NCBI RefSeq assembly: GCF_000332335.1
Contig: NZ_KB235948.1
Location: 2,430,096 to 2,465,049 of the forward strand
Length of the DNA stretch: 34,954 nt
From: Kamptonema formosum PCC 10802
GTDB lineage: Bacteria; Cyanobacteriota; Cyanobacteriia; Cyanobacteriales; Oscillatoriaceae
Direction: 5' to 3'
Below the pieces are notes generated by a model. That model saw only the letters and a program-made list of their open reading frames with translations. It ran no database searches and was not told the origin of the DNA. Of this stretch, positions 25,076-33,334 are shown piece by piece (the stretch's first letter is position 1; each line of letters starts with the position of its first letter). Position numbers and translations under genes: made by a program.

Positions 25076-25167
25076 TTTAACGGCCACCAAAACTTCTAAA
25101 ACTTAGAACCGCACATATATTGCCCTTTGCGCCCTCATAAAACAGCCTTGAACTCGCCCATATTCTT

Positions 25168-28100
25168 TTACCTGCCCCGCCTGCGCCAGATCGCTCTAGA
25201 CATCAACACCTCCACGGCTTCTGTGTTCAGCGGCTTGGAGAAAAAGTATCCCTGCCCCAGCCCACTGTTAGAGCCGGTCGCCCTCAGCTGTTCCAGCTGA
25301 TCCGCTGTTTCCACTCCTTCTGCCACCACACCTATCCCTAAATTATGGGCCAGGGTCACGATCGCCCGGACAATCTCTGAACTCTCGCCATCCGCTCCCA
25401 TCCTGCCGATCAGGGAGCGGTCGATCTTCAGCGCATCAAATGGAAAGCGGTGCAAGACGCTCAGGGATGAATGGCCCGTCCCGAAGTCATCAATGTAAAG
25501 CCCCACACCCAGATTTTTCAGCTGCCCGATCTTGGCCGCCGCCGCGTTTAGATTTTCCCCAATCGCGGTTTCGGTAATTTCCAGGTTCAAACTCCGGGGA
25601 GAGATGCCGGTTTCTTGCAGGATGCAGAGAATCTGTGGGATCAAATCCGCTTGTGAGAACTGTTTCCCTGAAATATTCACGCTAATTGTTAAGGGCGGGC
25701 TGGCCGGAAAGAGCTCCTGCCACACGCACATTTGGCGGCAAGCCTCACGCAGCACCCAGTAGCCAATGGGGACAATTAATCCCGTTTCTTCTGCCACCGG
25801 CATAAACTCCTCCGGAGCAATTATACCCCGGTTGAAGTGCTTCCAGCGCACCAGCGCCTCAAACCCCGCAATCGCGCCGGTTTCCAGGGACACCACCGGC
25901 TGGTAGTGAATCTGAAACTCTTGGCGCTCAATGGCTCGTCGCAGCTCGCTCTCCAGCTGCAACAGCGCGACTTCCCGCGCCTGCATTGCTGGGTCGAAAA
26001 CTTGATGCCGCGCCCTGCCTGCAGACTTGGCGCGATACATCGCTAAGTCCGCATCCCGCAGCAGTTCCTCCGGTTCGCTATAATCGCCGGCACTCAAAGC
26101 GATGCCGATGCTTGCAGAGGTGGATATTTGACGATTGTTTAGGTTAAAAGGTAATTCTAGCTGTTTTTGAATCCGCTTGGCAACTGCTGTGGCGTCGCTG
26201 ATGTGATGGATATCTTCCAGGAGCATTGCGAACTCGTCCCCTCCCAGACGCGCCAGGGTATCTCCAGAACGCAGGCAAGGCACCAGCCTGGCAACGAATT
26301 CAACCAGCAGTTGGTCGCCACACTGGTGACCGAGGCTGTCGTTGATCGTCTTGAAGCGATCTAAATCCAGAAACAGGACAGCAAATAAATAATCTGGCCG
26401 CCGTTTAGCCAGCTCAAATGCGTGTTCCAGCCGGTTCATGAATAAGGCTCGGTTAGACAGGCCGGTCAGCGGGTCGTGAAACGCATGGTGCCGTAGCTGT
26501 TCTTCGGCGACTTTCCGCTTGGTGATGTCCGTCATATAGCCCGCCATCCGGCAAACCCCCCCGTTTCCATCCCGAACTGCAATACCCCGACAGCACGCCC
26601 ACAGATAAGTTCCATTCTTGTGCGAAATGCGACACTCACTTTCAAAGTGAGGGGTCAGTCCCTCGACATGATTGGCGATCTCCGTTTGCACCCGGATGAT
26701 GTCTTCTGGGTGTATCCGGTTCAGCCATTCCTCCGGGCTGTTTCCGATTTCTGTCTCCTCCCAGCCCAACAGGGATTTCCAGCACTCAGAAAAATAGATA
26801 GCGTTCGTTTGCAAATTCCAGTCCCACAGCCCAACTTTTGCACCGGCGCTCGCTAGGGCATAGTGCTCCACGCTCTCTCGCAAGGCGATCTCCGCCCGCT
26901 TGCGCTCGCTCAATTCTTTTTCCAGCTCTGATGCCGCCGCCTCTGCTGCCTGCGCTCGCTGTAGCGCTGCCGAGTTTCGCTGGCGCTCCATTGCCGCACT
27001 CAGCAGGCAAGCTACTGATTGCAGAAATTGAATCTCATCTTTGGTGAAAGTCCTCGCTTGCGTTGCGTGCGCGCTCAGAACCCCCAAAGGTTGGTTCCCC
27101 TCTTTAATCAGGACGCTCATGCCGCTGGCAATCCTGCAGTCCTGAAAAATCTGCGGCACCCTGAAGCGGGTTTCTTTGGAGAAGTCTGTGACAATCGCTA
27201 GCTCTTGACTAACCAACGGATAGCCGAACTCGGAATCAGGAAACGCCTCTAGGGTGGCGCTCCCTATCAGCTCTGGGTTCCAGCCGGTTCCAGCCCGCAG
27301 GAGCAAGACTTGGCGCTCTGGAAGAAACTCCCAAAAATCGAAATACTCCACCTTCAAGGTTTGACCTGCAAGTTTGACAGTCTTGTCGATAAAATTGCCA
27401 AGGGTTATTTCTGGCACAGCACGCCCCAGCTCAACTAACGTGTTCTGCTGAGAAGCGCGCTTCCTCACCCTGCTGAGGATGCAGTTAAACTGTCGGGCTA
27501 TGTTGAGGAACTCATCGCGCCCAGGGGGGTGGTCCCCTTCGGGGAGAAGCACTGTCATATCTCCTGCTGCAACCAGCTCTGCAGCGCGCGAGAGCCTTGC
27601 TAACCGGCACAGCACAGCCCAGTAGAAAATGAGTGCCAGAGCGCTGATTTCCAAAGCGACACTCGCTGCCGCCGCCACTGCGGCACTCTGTGTGGCTGCC
27701 GCAATGGCTTGATTGCGGCGCTTTCGTGCCGCCCGCACACCTACGGTAGCGACTGCCCGCTCGTTCACCTTCACCGGCATTTTGATTTCCAGTTCCTCTG
27801 CGTCTGTATTCTCTTTCTGCCTCTCGGTGACTCTGACAGAAGTGCCGGTGCCTGCAGCCCCTGCATCAGAGCAGGCAGAACACTCTACCGGCTCTGTACT
27901 GGCCCAGAGTTGCGGCACCCCTTCGCTCAGGCGGTAGATGTGGATGCGCTCGACCGACGGCTCGGATTTTTTGATGTTTTGCAGAAAGGCATTCATCTGT
28001 GCGGCATCCTCGGGTTCAGCCTGGAATATAGCCCCGACAGCCGCTGCCAGCTGTCGCGCCTGCTCTCTGTCTGACTCCTTGAGGCGCTCCCCCACTGTAT

Positions 28101-28317
28101 TAACTGTGCTGATGCCCAGCAGCGTTGCTGTCGCGACGGTCACGGTAACCACTGGGACGCCAATCTTCACTGCCACCGGCAACTGCCGGTCGAGCCAGCG
28201 CCGGGCTTGAACCAGGTAAGACCCATTAAATACCCGCTGTTCCCTCAATAGCTGCCCTTCCGAGCCGGAAAGCACATTTTGTTGATTTCCGTCTCTCCCC
28301 TTAATAATGGCGCTCAT
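25168..28317 (-). CDS. Membrane GAF-PAS-GGDEF-EAL protein
   Basis: 1049 residues. TM1 at about 47-70, an extracytoplasmic sensor at about 71-200 containing a Cys pair (ECSACSD, 146 and 149), TM2 at about 205-236, HAMP at about 237-290, GAF at about 295-445, a short coiled coil, and PAS with PAC at about 480-605. GGDEF lies at about 610-775 with intact GGDEF near 693, and EAL at about 785-1035 with EALVRW near 819, DDFGTGHSS and EGVET. Both catalytic motifs look intact, so it can in principle make and degrade c-di-GMP. Three input domains imply integration of an envelope signal with cytoplasmic ones. First of a pair with the CHASE2 gene. The sensor region matches no family I recognise. Confidence 0.93.
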   Translation of the reverse strand: MSAIIKGRDGNQQNVLSGSEGQLLREQRVFNGSYLVQARRWLDRQLPVAVKIGVPVVTVTVATATLLGISTVNTVGERLKESDREQARQLAAAVGAIFQAEPEDAAQMNAFLQNIKKSEPSVERIHIYRLSEGVPQLWASTEPVECSACSDAGAAGTGTSVRVTERQKENTDAEELEIKMPVKVNERAVATVGVRAARKRRNQAIAAATQSAAVAAAASVALEISALALIFYWAVLCRLARLSRAAELVAAGDMTVLLPEGDHPPGRDEFLNIARQFNCILSRVRKRASQQNTLVELGRAVPEITLGNFIDKTVKLAGQTLKVEYFDFWEFLPERQVLLLRAGTGWNPELIGSATLEAFPDSEFGYPLVSQELAIVTDFSKETRFRVPQIFQDCRIASGMSVLIKEGNQPLGVLSAHATQARTFTKDEIQFLQSVACLLSAAMERQRNSAALQRAQAAEAAASELEKELSERKRAEIALRESVEHYALASAGAKVGLWDWNLQTNAIYFSECWKSLLGWEETEIGNSPEEWLNRIHPEDIIRVQTEIANHVEGLTPHFESECRISHKNGTYLWACCRGIAVRDGNGGVCRMAGYMTDITKRKVAEEQLRHHAFHDPLTGLSNRALFMNRLEHAFELAKRRPDYLFAVLFLDLDRFKTINDSLGHQCGDQLLVEFVARLVPCLRSGDTLARLGGDEFAMLLEDIHHISDATAVAKRIQKQLELPFNLNNRQISTSASIGIALSAGDYSEPEELLRDADLAMYRAKSAGRARHQVFDPAMQAREVALLQLESELRRAIERQEFQIHYQPVVSLETGAIAGFEALVRWKHFNRGIIAPEEFMPVAEETGLIVPIGYWVLREACRQMCVWQELFPASPPLTISVNISGKQFSQADLIPQILCILQETGISPRSLNLEITETAIGENLNAAAAKIGQLKNLGVGLYIDDFGTGHSSLSVLHRFPFDALKIDRSLIGRMGADGESSEIVRAIVTLAHNLGIGVVAEGVETADQLEQLRATGSNSGLGQGYFFSKPLNTEAVEVLMSRAIWRRRGR

Positions 28318-28635
28318 CTTTGTCCACCTGATTTTTCCCCTAGATTGGCTGTTCCGACTGGGCGCACAGTTTAGAATGTCACCTGTTTTTTATTTTCTTA
28401 AATTCTCCGCACCCTCTTTCTATTACCCCAAATCTTTTCTAAGAATAGCTCTTTTATGCTACCCTATAAAAACCGCTCATATCTCTGTCTAAAGGAGTAT
28501 TTTTTGCCGTAGCGAGTTGAAAAGAATATTAAATCATAAAAGCTTCAGATCGGGCTTGTAGCGGAAAAGCTCTTTCTGATTTTGGCTCAATTTGAGTGGC
28601 TCTAATCCCTATCTTTTTGCCTGACAAGCGGTTTC

Positions 28636-28693
28636 CGTAAAGCTGCGTAAACTTTATCTAAACTTTCATATTATTTTTGTAAAGTTACGTAAT
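28636..28693 (-). promoter_or_regulatory. Paired HLR1-like direct repeats
   Basis: CGTAAAGCTGCGTAAA (28636-28651) and TGTAAAGTTACGTAAT (28678-28693) are related, and their starts are 42 bp apart, about four DNA turns. On the minus strand each reads as two TTAC-type hexamers four bases apart, the layout of RpaB HLR1 sites, with one to three mismatches each. They lie about 320 bp upstream of the GGDEF-EAL gene. The rest of 28318-28990 shows no credible gene. Confidence 0.3.
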
Positions 28694-28991
28694 TTTATTT
28701 AAGCAACCGGCTCTCCCACAAGCTTCGAGCGGTGCAGAGGAGTGCCAGTCAAGCGCGCCCGGACGAGGATTTTTTCCCCTGCCGGCCCACAATGGCCAAA
28801 GTACAGGGCCATGACTTGTAGCGGATACGAGCCAGCCAGACCGGCTTTTCACCGGGAACGCCCGGTGGCGCGCGGCACCCGACTCAGGGATGGGCCAAAG
28901 TTCAAATAGCCGGTGCCCAGTTCAAATCGCTAAAATGTGCGCTGTCACCCACTCTGACCGCACAGCGGCTTATTGGGGCGGTGATGTCCTC

Positions 28992-29241
28992 GTTTGTAGT
29001 TGGGCTTCAGCCCAAAGTTTGTAGTTGGGCTTCAGCCCAAAGTTCGCAGTTGGGCTTCAGCCCAAAGTTCGCAGTTGGGCTTCAGCCCAAAGTTCGCAGT
29101 TGGGCTTCAGCCCAAAGTTCGCAGTTGGGCTTCAGCCCAAAGTTCGCAGTTGGGCTTTAGTCCCACAGTTTGTAGTTGGGCTTCAGCCCAAAGTTCGCAG
29201 TTGGACTTCAGCCGAAAGTTCGCAGTTGGACTTCAGCCCCA
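28992..29241. repeat. Palindromic tandem array C (10 units)
   Basis: Ten 25-bp units with core TTGGGCTTCAGCCCAA (centre TC). The last three to four units carry substitutions (TTAGTCCCAC, TTGGACTTCAGCCGAA). Because 25 is not a multiple of three, all frames stay open across three units, which produces long but meaningless readings. The array ends 47 bp before the 153-residue gene. Confidence 0.95.
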
Positions 29242-29288
29242 CAGGCAGCACACTGTCTGGGTAACGCGCCATAAAGGAAACCCATCAT

Positions 29289-29750
29289 ATGACCAAACCA
29301 CTAGATGAGACGCTCTCTAGAGAAATTGCTGCCCGCATCAACAGCAAAGCTACCAACTGCTTTGACAATGCTTATAAAGCAGCATTAGCCACCAAAGGAG
29401 CCCTATACGTCCAAGGCTTTTTGGCGTTTGCGGGAGCGCCGTACAAACCCCTCGAATACAGTTGGATTGAGCTTGAAGAGCGGATTGTCGATCCCACCTT
29501 TCCCCACCTCCACAAAAGCGAACTCTACTACTTCCCCGCACAGCGCCTGACCGTCAAGAAACTTAAAGCCATAATAGAAGAATCTAAAGAAGACTATCCA
29601 GAAGATGACCCACTCCCCATTTATGGAGAGCCACCATACGAGTATTATGGCGACGTAATGTTAGGCGGCAGTGACTACCAAAATGCCTACGAACAGGCAG
29701 AAGCTAAGTGCAAGGAGCTGAATCAAGACAAAGGACCGGAGGCTAACTAA
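29289..29750 (+). CDS. Papain/transglutaminase-fold-like hypothetical protein
   Basis: 153 residues, acidic, soluble. The N-terminal half has the layout of small transglutaminase-like proteins: C24-F-D-N-A-Y (nucleophile helix), LYVQGFL strand, EYSWIEL and IVDPTF. In that layout His usually stands in the E-H-x-W position, but here Tyr57 replaces it, so activity is doubtful; Cys24 and Asp68 remain. The C-terminal third is rich in Glu, Asp and Tyr (EESKEDYPEDD, PPYEYYGD). AGGA lies about 12 bases upstream. The gene is single, next to a repeat array, and convergent with the Crp/Fnr gene. Fold assignment is by motif pattern only. Confidence 0.75.
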   Translation: MTKPLDETLSREIAARINSKATNCFDNAYKAALATKGALYVQGFLAFAGAPYKPLEYSWIELEERIVDPTFPHLHKSELYYFPAQRLTVKKLKAIIEESKEDYPEDDPLPIYGEPPYEYYGDVMLGGSDYQNAYEQAEAKCKELNQDKGPEAN

Positions 29751-29818
29751 TACCCATTTAATTTTCTCGCGGGCGCTGATATACCAGTTATCAATGATTT
29801 GTGAAACTTCAGGGGGCC

Positions 29819-29851
29819 AGAAACCGGGTTTCTTTAAGAAACCCGGTTTCT
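29819..29851. repeat. Compact palindrome AGAAACCGGG-CCCGGTTTCT
   Basis: The 33-bp palindrome of the 22329 family, between two convergent stops (29750 and 29859). Its strong stem makes it a plausible shared transcript end. Confidence 0.9.
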
Positions 29852-29858
29852 AGAGAAT

Positions 29859-30572
29859 TTAATTCTTTTCCCCTTTAACTTTCAATCTCCCCTCCGCTAA
29901 AAGCCTTAACTTTTCGCGGTCTAGCAACTTAATTTTCGCTCCATCTATCGCAATCAGCTTCTCACCGGCAAGCCGCGCAAACACCCGCGAGAGCGTCTCC
30001 GGAATCGTCCCCAGAAAAGCAGCCAGCTGCCCCTTCGTAATATCCAGCTCCACTGACTCCCCGCTCCCCGCACCTTCGCTCAGATACAGCAAATAAGCAG
30101 CCAAACGCCCCGGCACCTCCTTCAGCGACAGGTCTTCAATCAGCTGAGCGAACCGGCGCAAGTGCCCCGCAAAAATCGCGAGAATATTGATAGCTAGCGT
30201 CGGGTGCTGCTGCAGGAGTTCCAAAAAAGCAGTGCGGCGGAACAGCAGCACCTCGCTCGCCTCCAGCGCCTCAGCAGAAGCCGGAAACGCTTGTCCGTCA
30301 AACGCCGGCACCTCCGCAAAATGCTCGCCGGCTGCGAATATTCGCAAAATCTGCTCTTTCCCTTCCGGAGAGAACTTAAAGACTTTCACCCTCCCTCTCA
30401 CAACCACAAAAAAGCCCACACCTTCATCCCCTTCCCAGAAGAGTGCCTCACCTTTTTGATAGCTTTGCTTGACGGCAATATTAGCCAAGGCATCCAGCTG
30501 GTTTTGAGGCACCCCCCGAAACATCTGGGTTTGGGCGATAAATTCACTGAGTTCAGCAGGTTTGTGATTCAC
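29859..30572 (-). CDS. Crp/Fnr family transcription regulator
   Basis: 237 residues from a GTG start. The cyclic-nucleotide-like sensor barrel spans about 15-125 (GEALFWEGDEGVGFFVVVRGRVKVF, GEHFAE), then a dimer helix, then a winged helix at about 165-225 (ITKGQLAAFLGTIPETLSRVFARL). The recognition helix has the E-x-x-S-R set of FNR, which reads TTGA half-sites. No N-terminal Cys cluster is present, so it is not an Fe-S FNR. The gene is divergent from hcp, and a TTGAC-N4-GTCAA palindrome lies in the hcp promoter. A nitrosative-stress regulator of the HcpR/NnrR/DNR kind is the likeliest reading. No ribosome site is seen before the GTG. Confidence 0.9.
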   Translation of the reverse strand: MNHKPAELSEFIAQTQMFRGVPQNQLDALANIAVKQSYQKGEALFWEGDEGVGFFVVVRGRVKVFKFSPEGKEQILRIFAAGEHFAEVPAFDGQAFPASAEALEASEVLLFRRTAFLELLQQHPTLAINILAIFAGHLRRFAQLIEDLSLKEVPGRLAAYLLYLSEGAGSGESVELDITKGQLAAFLGTIPETLSRVFARLAGEKLIAIDGAKIKLLDREKLRLLAEGRLKVKGEKN

Positions 30573-30577
30573 GTTTA

Positions 30578-30695
30578 ATATAATGTCCGGTCAATTGAGG
30601 GCAAAAAAATCTAATCTTTTTCTTACTCCCCCTCTCCCCTTGTGGGAGAGGGGGTTGGGGGGTGAGGGGGCTGCGGTAGTGCAAGGACATGATAT
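30578..30695. mobile_element. MITE-like element abutting the crp/fnr gene
   Basis: 118 bp bounded by ATATAATGTCC (30578-30588) and GGACATGATAT (30685-30695), one mismatch between ends and closely matching the ends of the 9491 element. The interior is different and holds the CCCCCTCTCCCC / GGGAGAGGGGG repeat. The left end is only 6 bp from the regulator start codon, and its minus strand supplies a TATATT -10-like box. Confidence 0.65.
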
Positions 30696-30940
30696 AAGCT
30701 GTCGAGCCGGTTGGACACTTCTGCCGGTGGGTGACGCGCAGCGTCAACCACCCTACTTTGGCAAGTTCACTGCAGTTTAGCATGCAGTTTGAAAGATGTC
30801 AAGCTAATTCTACGAACGCCGATGCCCTTGTCTCTACACGAGTTCGGATTCAAAAGTAGCGTTCCGCTCGGCGGAACGCACCGGCGGCGAGTATTTTTGC
30901 TTAGTAGGAAATTGTGCTTAACTCCTGTATAAATCGGTGA

Positions 30941-30958
30941 AAGATTGTTAACAATCTT
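30941..30958. promoter_or_regulatory. Perfect 18-bp palindrome upstream of hcp
   Basis: AAGATTGTTAACAATCTT is its own complement. It lies in the 599-bp divergent gap between the Crp/Fnr gene and hcp, 131 bp before the TTGAC box. It is a candidate operator for an unidentified dimeric regulator. A GCGTTCCG-CTCGG-CGGAACGC hairpin at 30859-30879 is the only other structure nearby. Confidence 0.5.
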
Positions 30959-31088
30959 AAAGTAATATCGAGCGAGGTCATAAAAAAACAATCGTGTTGC
31001 GCAACCGGCACAACTCAAGCCCCGGAAGGGGTTTGCGGCTTTTTGGGGAGTGCGGGCAGCCGGTGAAATTCCTGATTTCTTGTAAAGA

Positions 31089-31131
31089 TTGACTTAAGTC
31101 AAAGCGATCTCCCGCGAGCCGGTTCTAGAGT
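31089..31131 (+). promoter_or_regulatory. FNR/HcpR-type box and hcp promoter
   Basis: TTGACTTAAGTCAA (31089-31102) is a perfect palindrome of the FNR-superfamily type. A TAGAGT -10-like box lies at 31126-31131, giving a start near 31138. The box centre is then about 42 bp upstream of the start, the class-II activator position. The adjacent FNR-like regulator is the obvious candidate to bind it. Confidence 0.7.
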
Positions 31132-31171
31132 GGTATCAGACAACGAAAGAGACGCTTTGGAGATGTGACCT

Positions 31172-32821
31172 ATGTTTTGCAGCCAGTGCGAACAAACTGC
31201 CGGTGGGGAAGCCTGCTACAAATGGGGAGCTTGCGGCAAAAGCCCGGAAGTGGCCGCCCTGCAAGATTTGCTGACCCACACCCTGCGGGGGCTAGGACTT
31301 GTGGCGCTCGCCGCTCGCCAGGTGGGCGTCGCCAGCCGCGAAGTTGACGCCTTCACCTGCGAAGCGCTGTTTTCCACCCTCACGAATGTTGACTTCGACG
31401 CGCAGAGATTTATCGAGTATATCAACCGGTCAGTCGCGCTGCGGGACGCCTTGAAAGCCCAAGTCGGGGCAATCGCCCCCCAGGCCATTCCAGAAGGCCC
31501 AGCCACCTTTGAGCCGGCGCAAACCCTGGAAGGTTTGGTGCAGCAAGGCAAAGATGTGGAATTCGAGTTCATCTCCAAAGCCGGTCACAACACAGACATT
31601 TTCTCCCTAAAACTGACTGTCCTTTACGGCATCAAAGGGATTGCCTCCTACGCCTACCACGCCGGACACTTGGGCCACGAAGACCCAGCGATTGGCGCTT
31701 TCCTCCACGAAGCCTTAACCAGCCTTGACAGCCAAGAGCTGTCGCTGGAAGAGTGGGTGGGTATCGCCCTGAAAGTGGGCGAGATTAACCTGCTGGCGAT
31801 GCAGCTGCTGGACGCCGCCAACACCGGCACCTATGGCCATCCCGTCCCCACACCCGTCCCCCTCGGTGTCAAGCAAGGCAAGGCCATCTTAGTGTCTGGC
31901 CACGATTTGAAGGACCTCGAAGAACTGCTCAAACAAACGGAAGGCAAAGGCATCTACATCTACACCCACGGGGAAATGCTGCCGGCGCACGGCTATCCGG
32001 GGTTGAAGCAAAAATACCCGCACCTTTACGCTCACTACGGCACCGCTTGGCAGAACCAGACGAAAGAGTTTCCAGCATTTCCGGGTGCGATTGTGATGAC
32101 CACAAACTGCCTGATGCCGCCCCACGATTCTTATAAAGACCGGGTTTTCACGCTGGGGCCGGTGGGTTGGCCAGGAGTCACCCATCTGGACAGCCGCGAC
32201 TTCGCGCCGGTGATTGCGCTGGCGCTGGCGATGCCTGGATTTGCCGAAGATAGCGACAGGGGTCGCGTCACCACCGGCTTTGCCCGCAATGCGGTGCTCG
32301 GTGTTGCCGGTGCTGTGATTGAAGCCGTCAAACGGGGAGAGATTCGCCATTTCTTCTTAGTGGGAGGTTGCGACGGTGCCAAACCAGTCCGCAACTACTA
32401 CAGCGAGTTGGTGGAAAAAGTGCCGCAAGACTGCGTGGTGCTGACTCTCGCCTGCGGCAAATTCCGCTTTTTTGACCAGGAAATGGGAGATATTCACGGG
32501 ATTCCCCGGCTGATGGATGTTGGCCAGTGCAATGACGCCTACTCGGCGGTACAGATTGCTTTGGCGCTGGCGAATGCGTTTGAGGTGGGCGTCAACGATT
32601 TGCCGCTGTCGCTGATCCTGTCGTGGTACGAACAAAAGGCTGTGGCGATTTTGCTGACGCTGCTGTATCTGGGGATTCAGAATATCCGCTTAGGGCCAAC
32701 TATGCCGGCGTTTATCACCCCGAATGTGTTCAAGCTGCTGTCGGAAAAATATGGCCTGAAGGCGATTACGACGCCGGATGCCGATTTGGCGGCTTGTTTG
32801 GGCGCTTCTGCAGAAGCTTAA
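31172..32821 (+). CDS. hcp: Hybrid-cluster protein (NO/hydroxylamine reductase)
   Basis: 549 residues, full length. The N-terminal cluster motif is Cys3, Cys6, Cys15, Cys21 (CSQCEQTAGGEACYKWGACGK). Ligands of the hybrid Fe-S-O cluster are visible in GHNTD, THGEMLPAHGYP, TTNCLMPP, GGCDGAKP and LACGKFRFFD, plus MGDIHGIPRL. Hcp reduces nitric oxide to N2O and can reduce hydroxylamine; it is cytoplasmic. No partner reductase gene (hcr) is present. It is divergent from a Crp/Fnr regulator and has an FNR-type palindrome at the activator position of its promoter. Start ATG 31172 is set by the conserved MFCSQCEQT; GGAGATG lies about 6 bases upstream. Confidence 0.98.
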   Translation: MFCSQCEQTAGGEACYKWGACGKSPEVAALQDLLTHTLRGLGLVALAARQVGVASREVDAFTCEALFSTLTNVDFDAQRFIEYINRSVALRDALKAQVGAIAPQAIPEGPATFEPAQTLEGLVQQGKDVEFEFISKAGHNTDIFSLKLTVLYGIKGIASYAYHAGHLGHEDPAIGAFLHEALTSLDSQELSLEEWVGIALKVGEINLLAMQLLDAANTGTYGHPVPTPVPLGVKQGKAILVSGHDLKDLEELLKQTEGKGIYIYTHGEMLPAHGYPGLKQKYPHLYAHYGTAWQNQTKEFPAFPGAIVMTTNCLMPPHDSYKDRVFTLGPVGWPGVTHLDSRDFAPVIALALAMPGFAEDSDRGRVTTGFARNAVLGVAGAVIEAVKRGEIRHFFLVGGCDGAKPVRNYYSELVEKVPQDCVVLTLACGKFRFFDQEMGDIHGIPRLMDVGQCNDAYSAVQIALALANAFEVGVNDLPLSLILSWYEQKAVAILLTLLYLGIQNIRLGPTMPAFITPNVFKLLSEKYGLKAITTPDADLAACLGASAEA

Positions 32822-32835
32822 GGATCTGAGCGCCA

Positions 32836-32874
32836 CCCACCGGCACCCCTGCAGCATTTAGGGGTGCCGGTGGG
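32836..32874 (+). terminator. Strong hairpin after hcp
   Basis: A perfect 15-bp GC-rich stem (32836-32850 with 32860-32874, loop of nine) begins 15 bp after the hcp stop. There is no U-tract, as is common for cyanobacterial transcript ends. Confidence 0.7.
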
Positions 32875-33044
32875 CCGGGGCGAATGGGCCCGAAAAAAAA
32901 GAACCCGCCTCAAAGGAGATTGGCGGGATTTAAATCAACTTTAAAGAAGGAGGCATTAAAGAAGGCATTTATGGTTATCAAGTATGCCGCAACTTTAAGG
33001 TTTGTAAATCTGCCGCCAGTAAGATTTTTAAAACGCGCAAAGTG

Positions 33045-33200
33045 TGCTATAGGGCGGGGGCGGGTTTATTGCAACCCTTCCTCGGTGTGCGGAGCGTTCG
33101 GCGCTCGCCCCGCCCCAACGCACGCGATTATCCCTCGTTCCAGGGCGGGCACGGGGACCCGCCCCTACCGCCTGGGAACGCGCCTCGGTCGGCTCTGCCT
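33045..33200. repeat. Dispersed GC-rich repeat block
   Basis: GGGCGGGGGCGGGTT, then GCTCGCCCCGCCCCAACGC, and later GGCGGGCACGGGGACCCGCC-CCTACC: words shared with 6335-6375 and with the interior of the 9491 element. Between 32875 and 33330 there is otherwise only a CCCGCC/GGCGGG hairpin near 32907-32930. Small open frames here just translate the repeats. Confidence 0.7.
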
Positions 33201-33334
33201 CTTTTATACCATAAGCAGAGCAAAAGTGTAACATCTTATACAGACATTTCGGATCAGCCCTAATACTGCGCACGCGGTGGCCCAGAGTTCTGGGGAAGCC
33301 GGTTTTGACAGCCGGTAAACCGCAGCCACAGGGA

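Noticed and set aside
28992-29241. CRISPR array
   Set aside because: Units are contiguous with no unique spacers, and no cas genes are present.
29000-29308. A 102-residue repetitive protein (MGFSPKF..VGLQPKV..)
   Set aside because: It is only translation of array C: 25-bp units keep all frames open with a 75-bp period. Array A-like units elsewhere give the same effect.
32884-33231. A 115-residue frame after hcp
   Set aside because: Its second half translates the dispersed GC-rich repeat block, and it begins in the hcp hairpin surroundings without a ribosome site.
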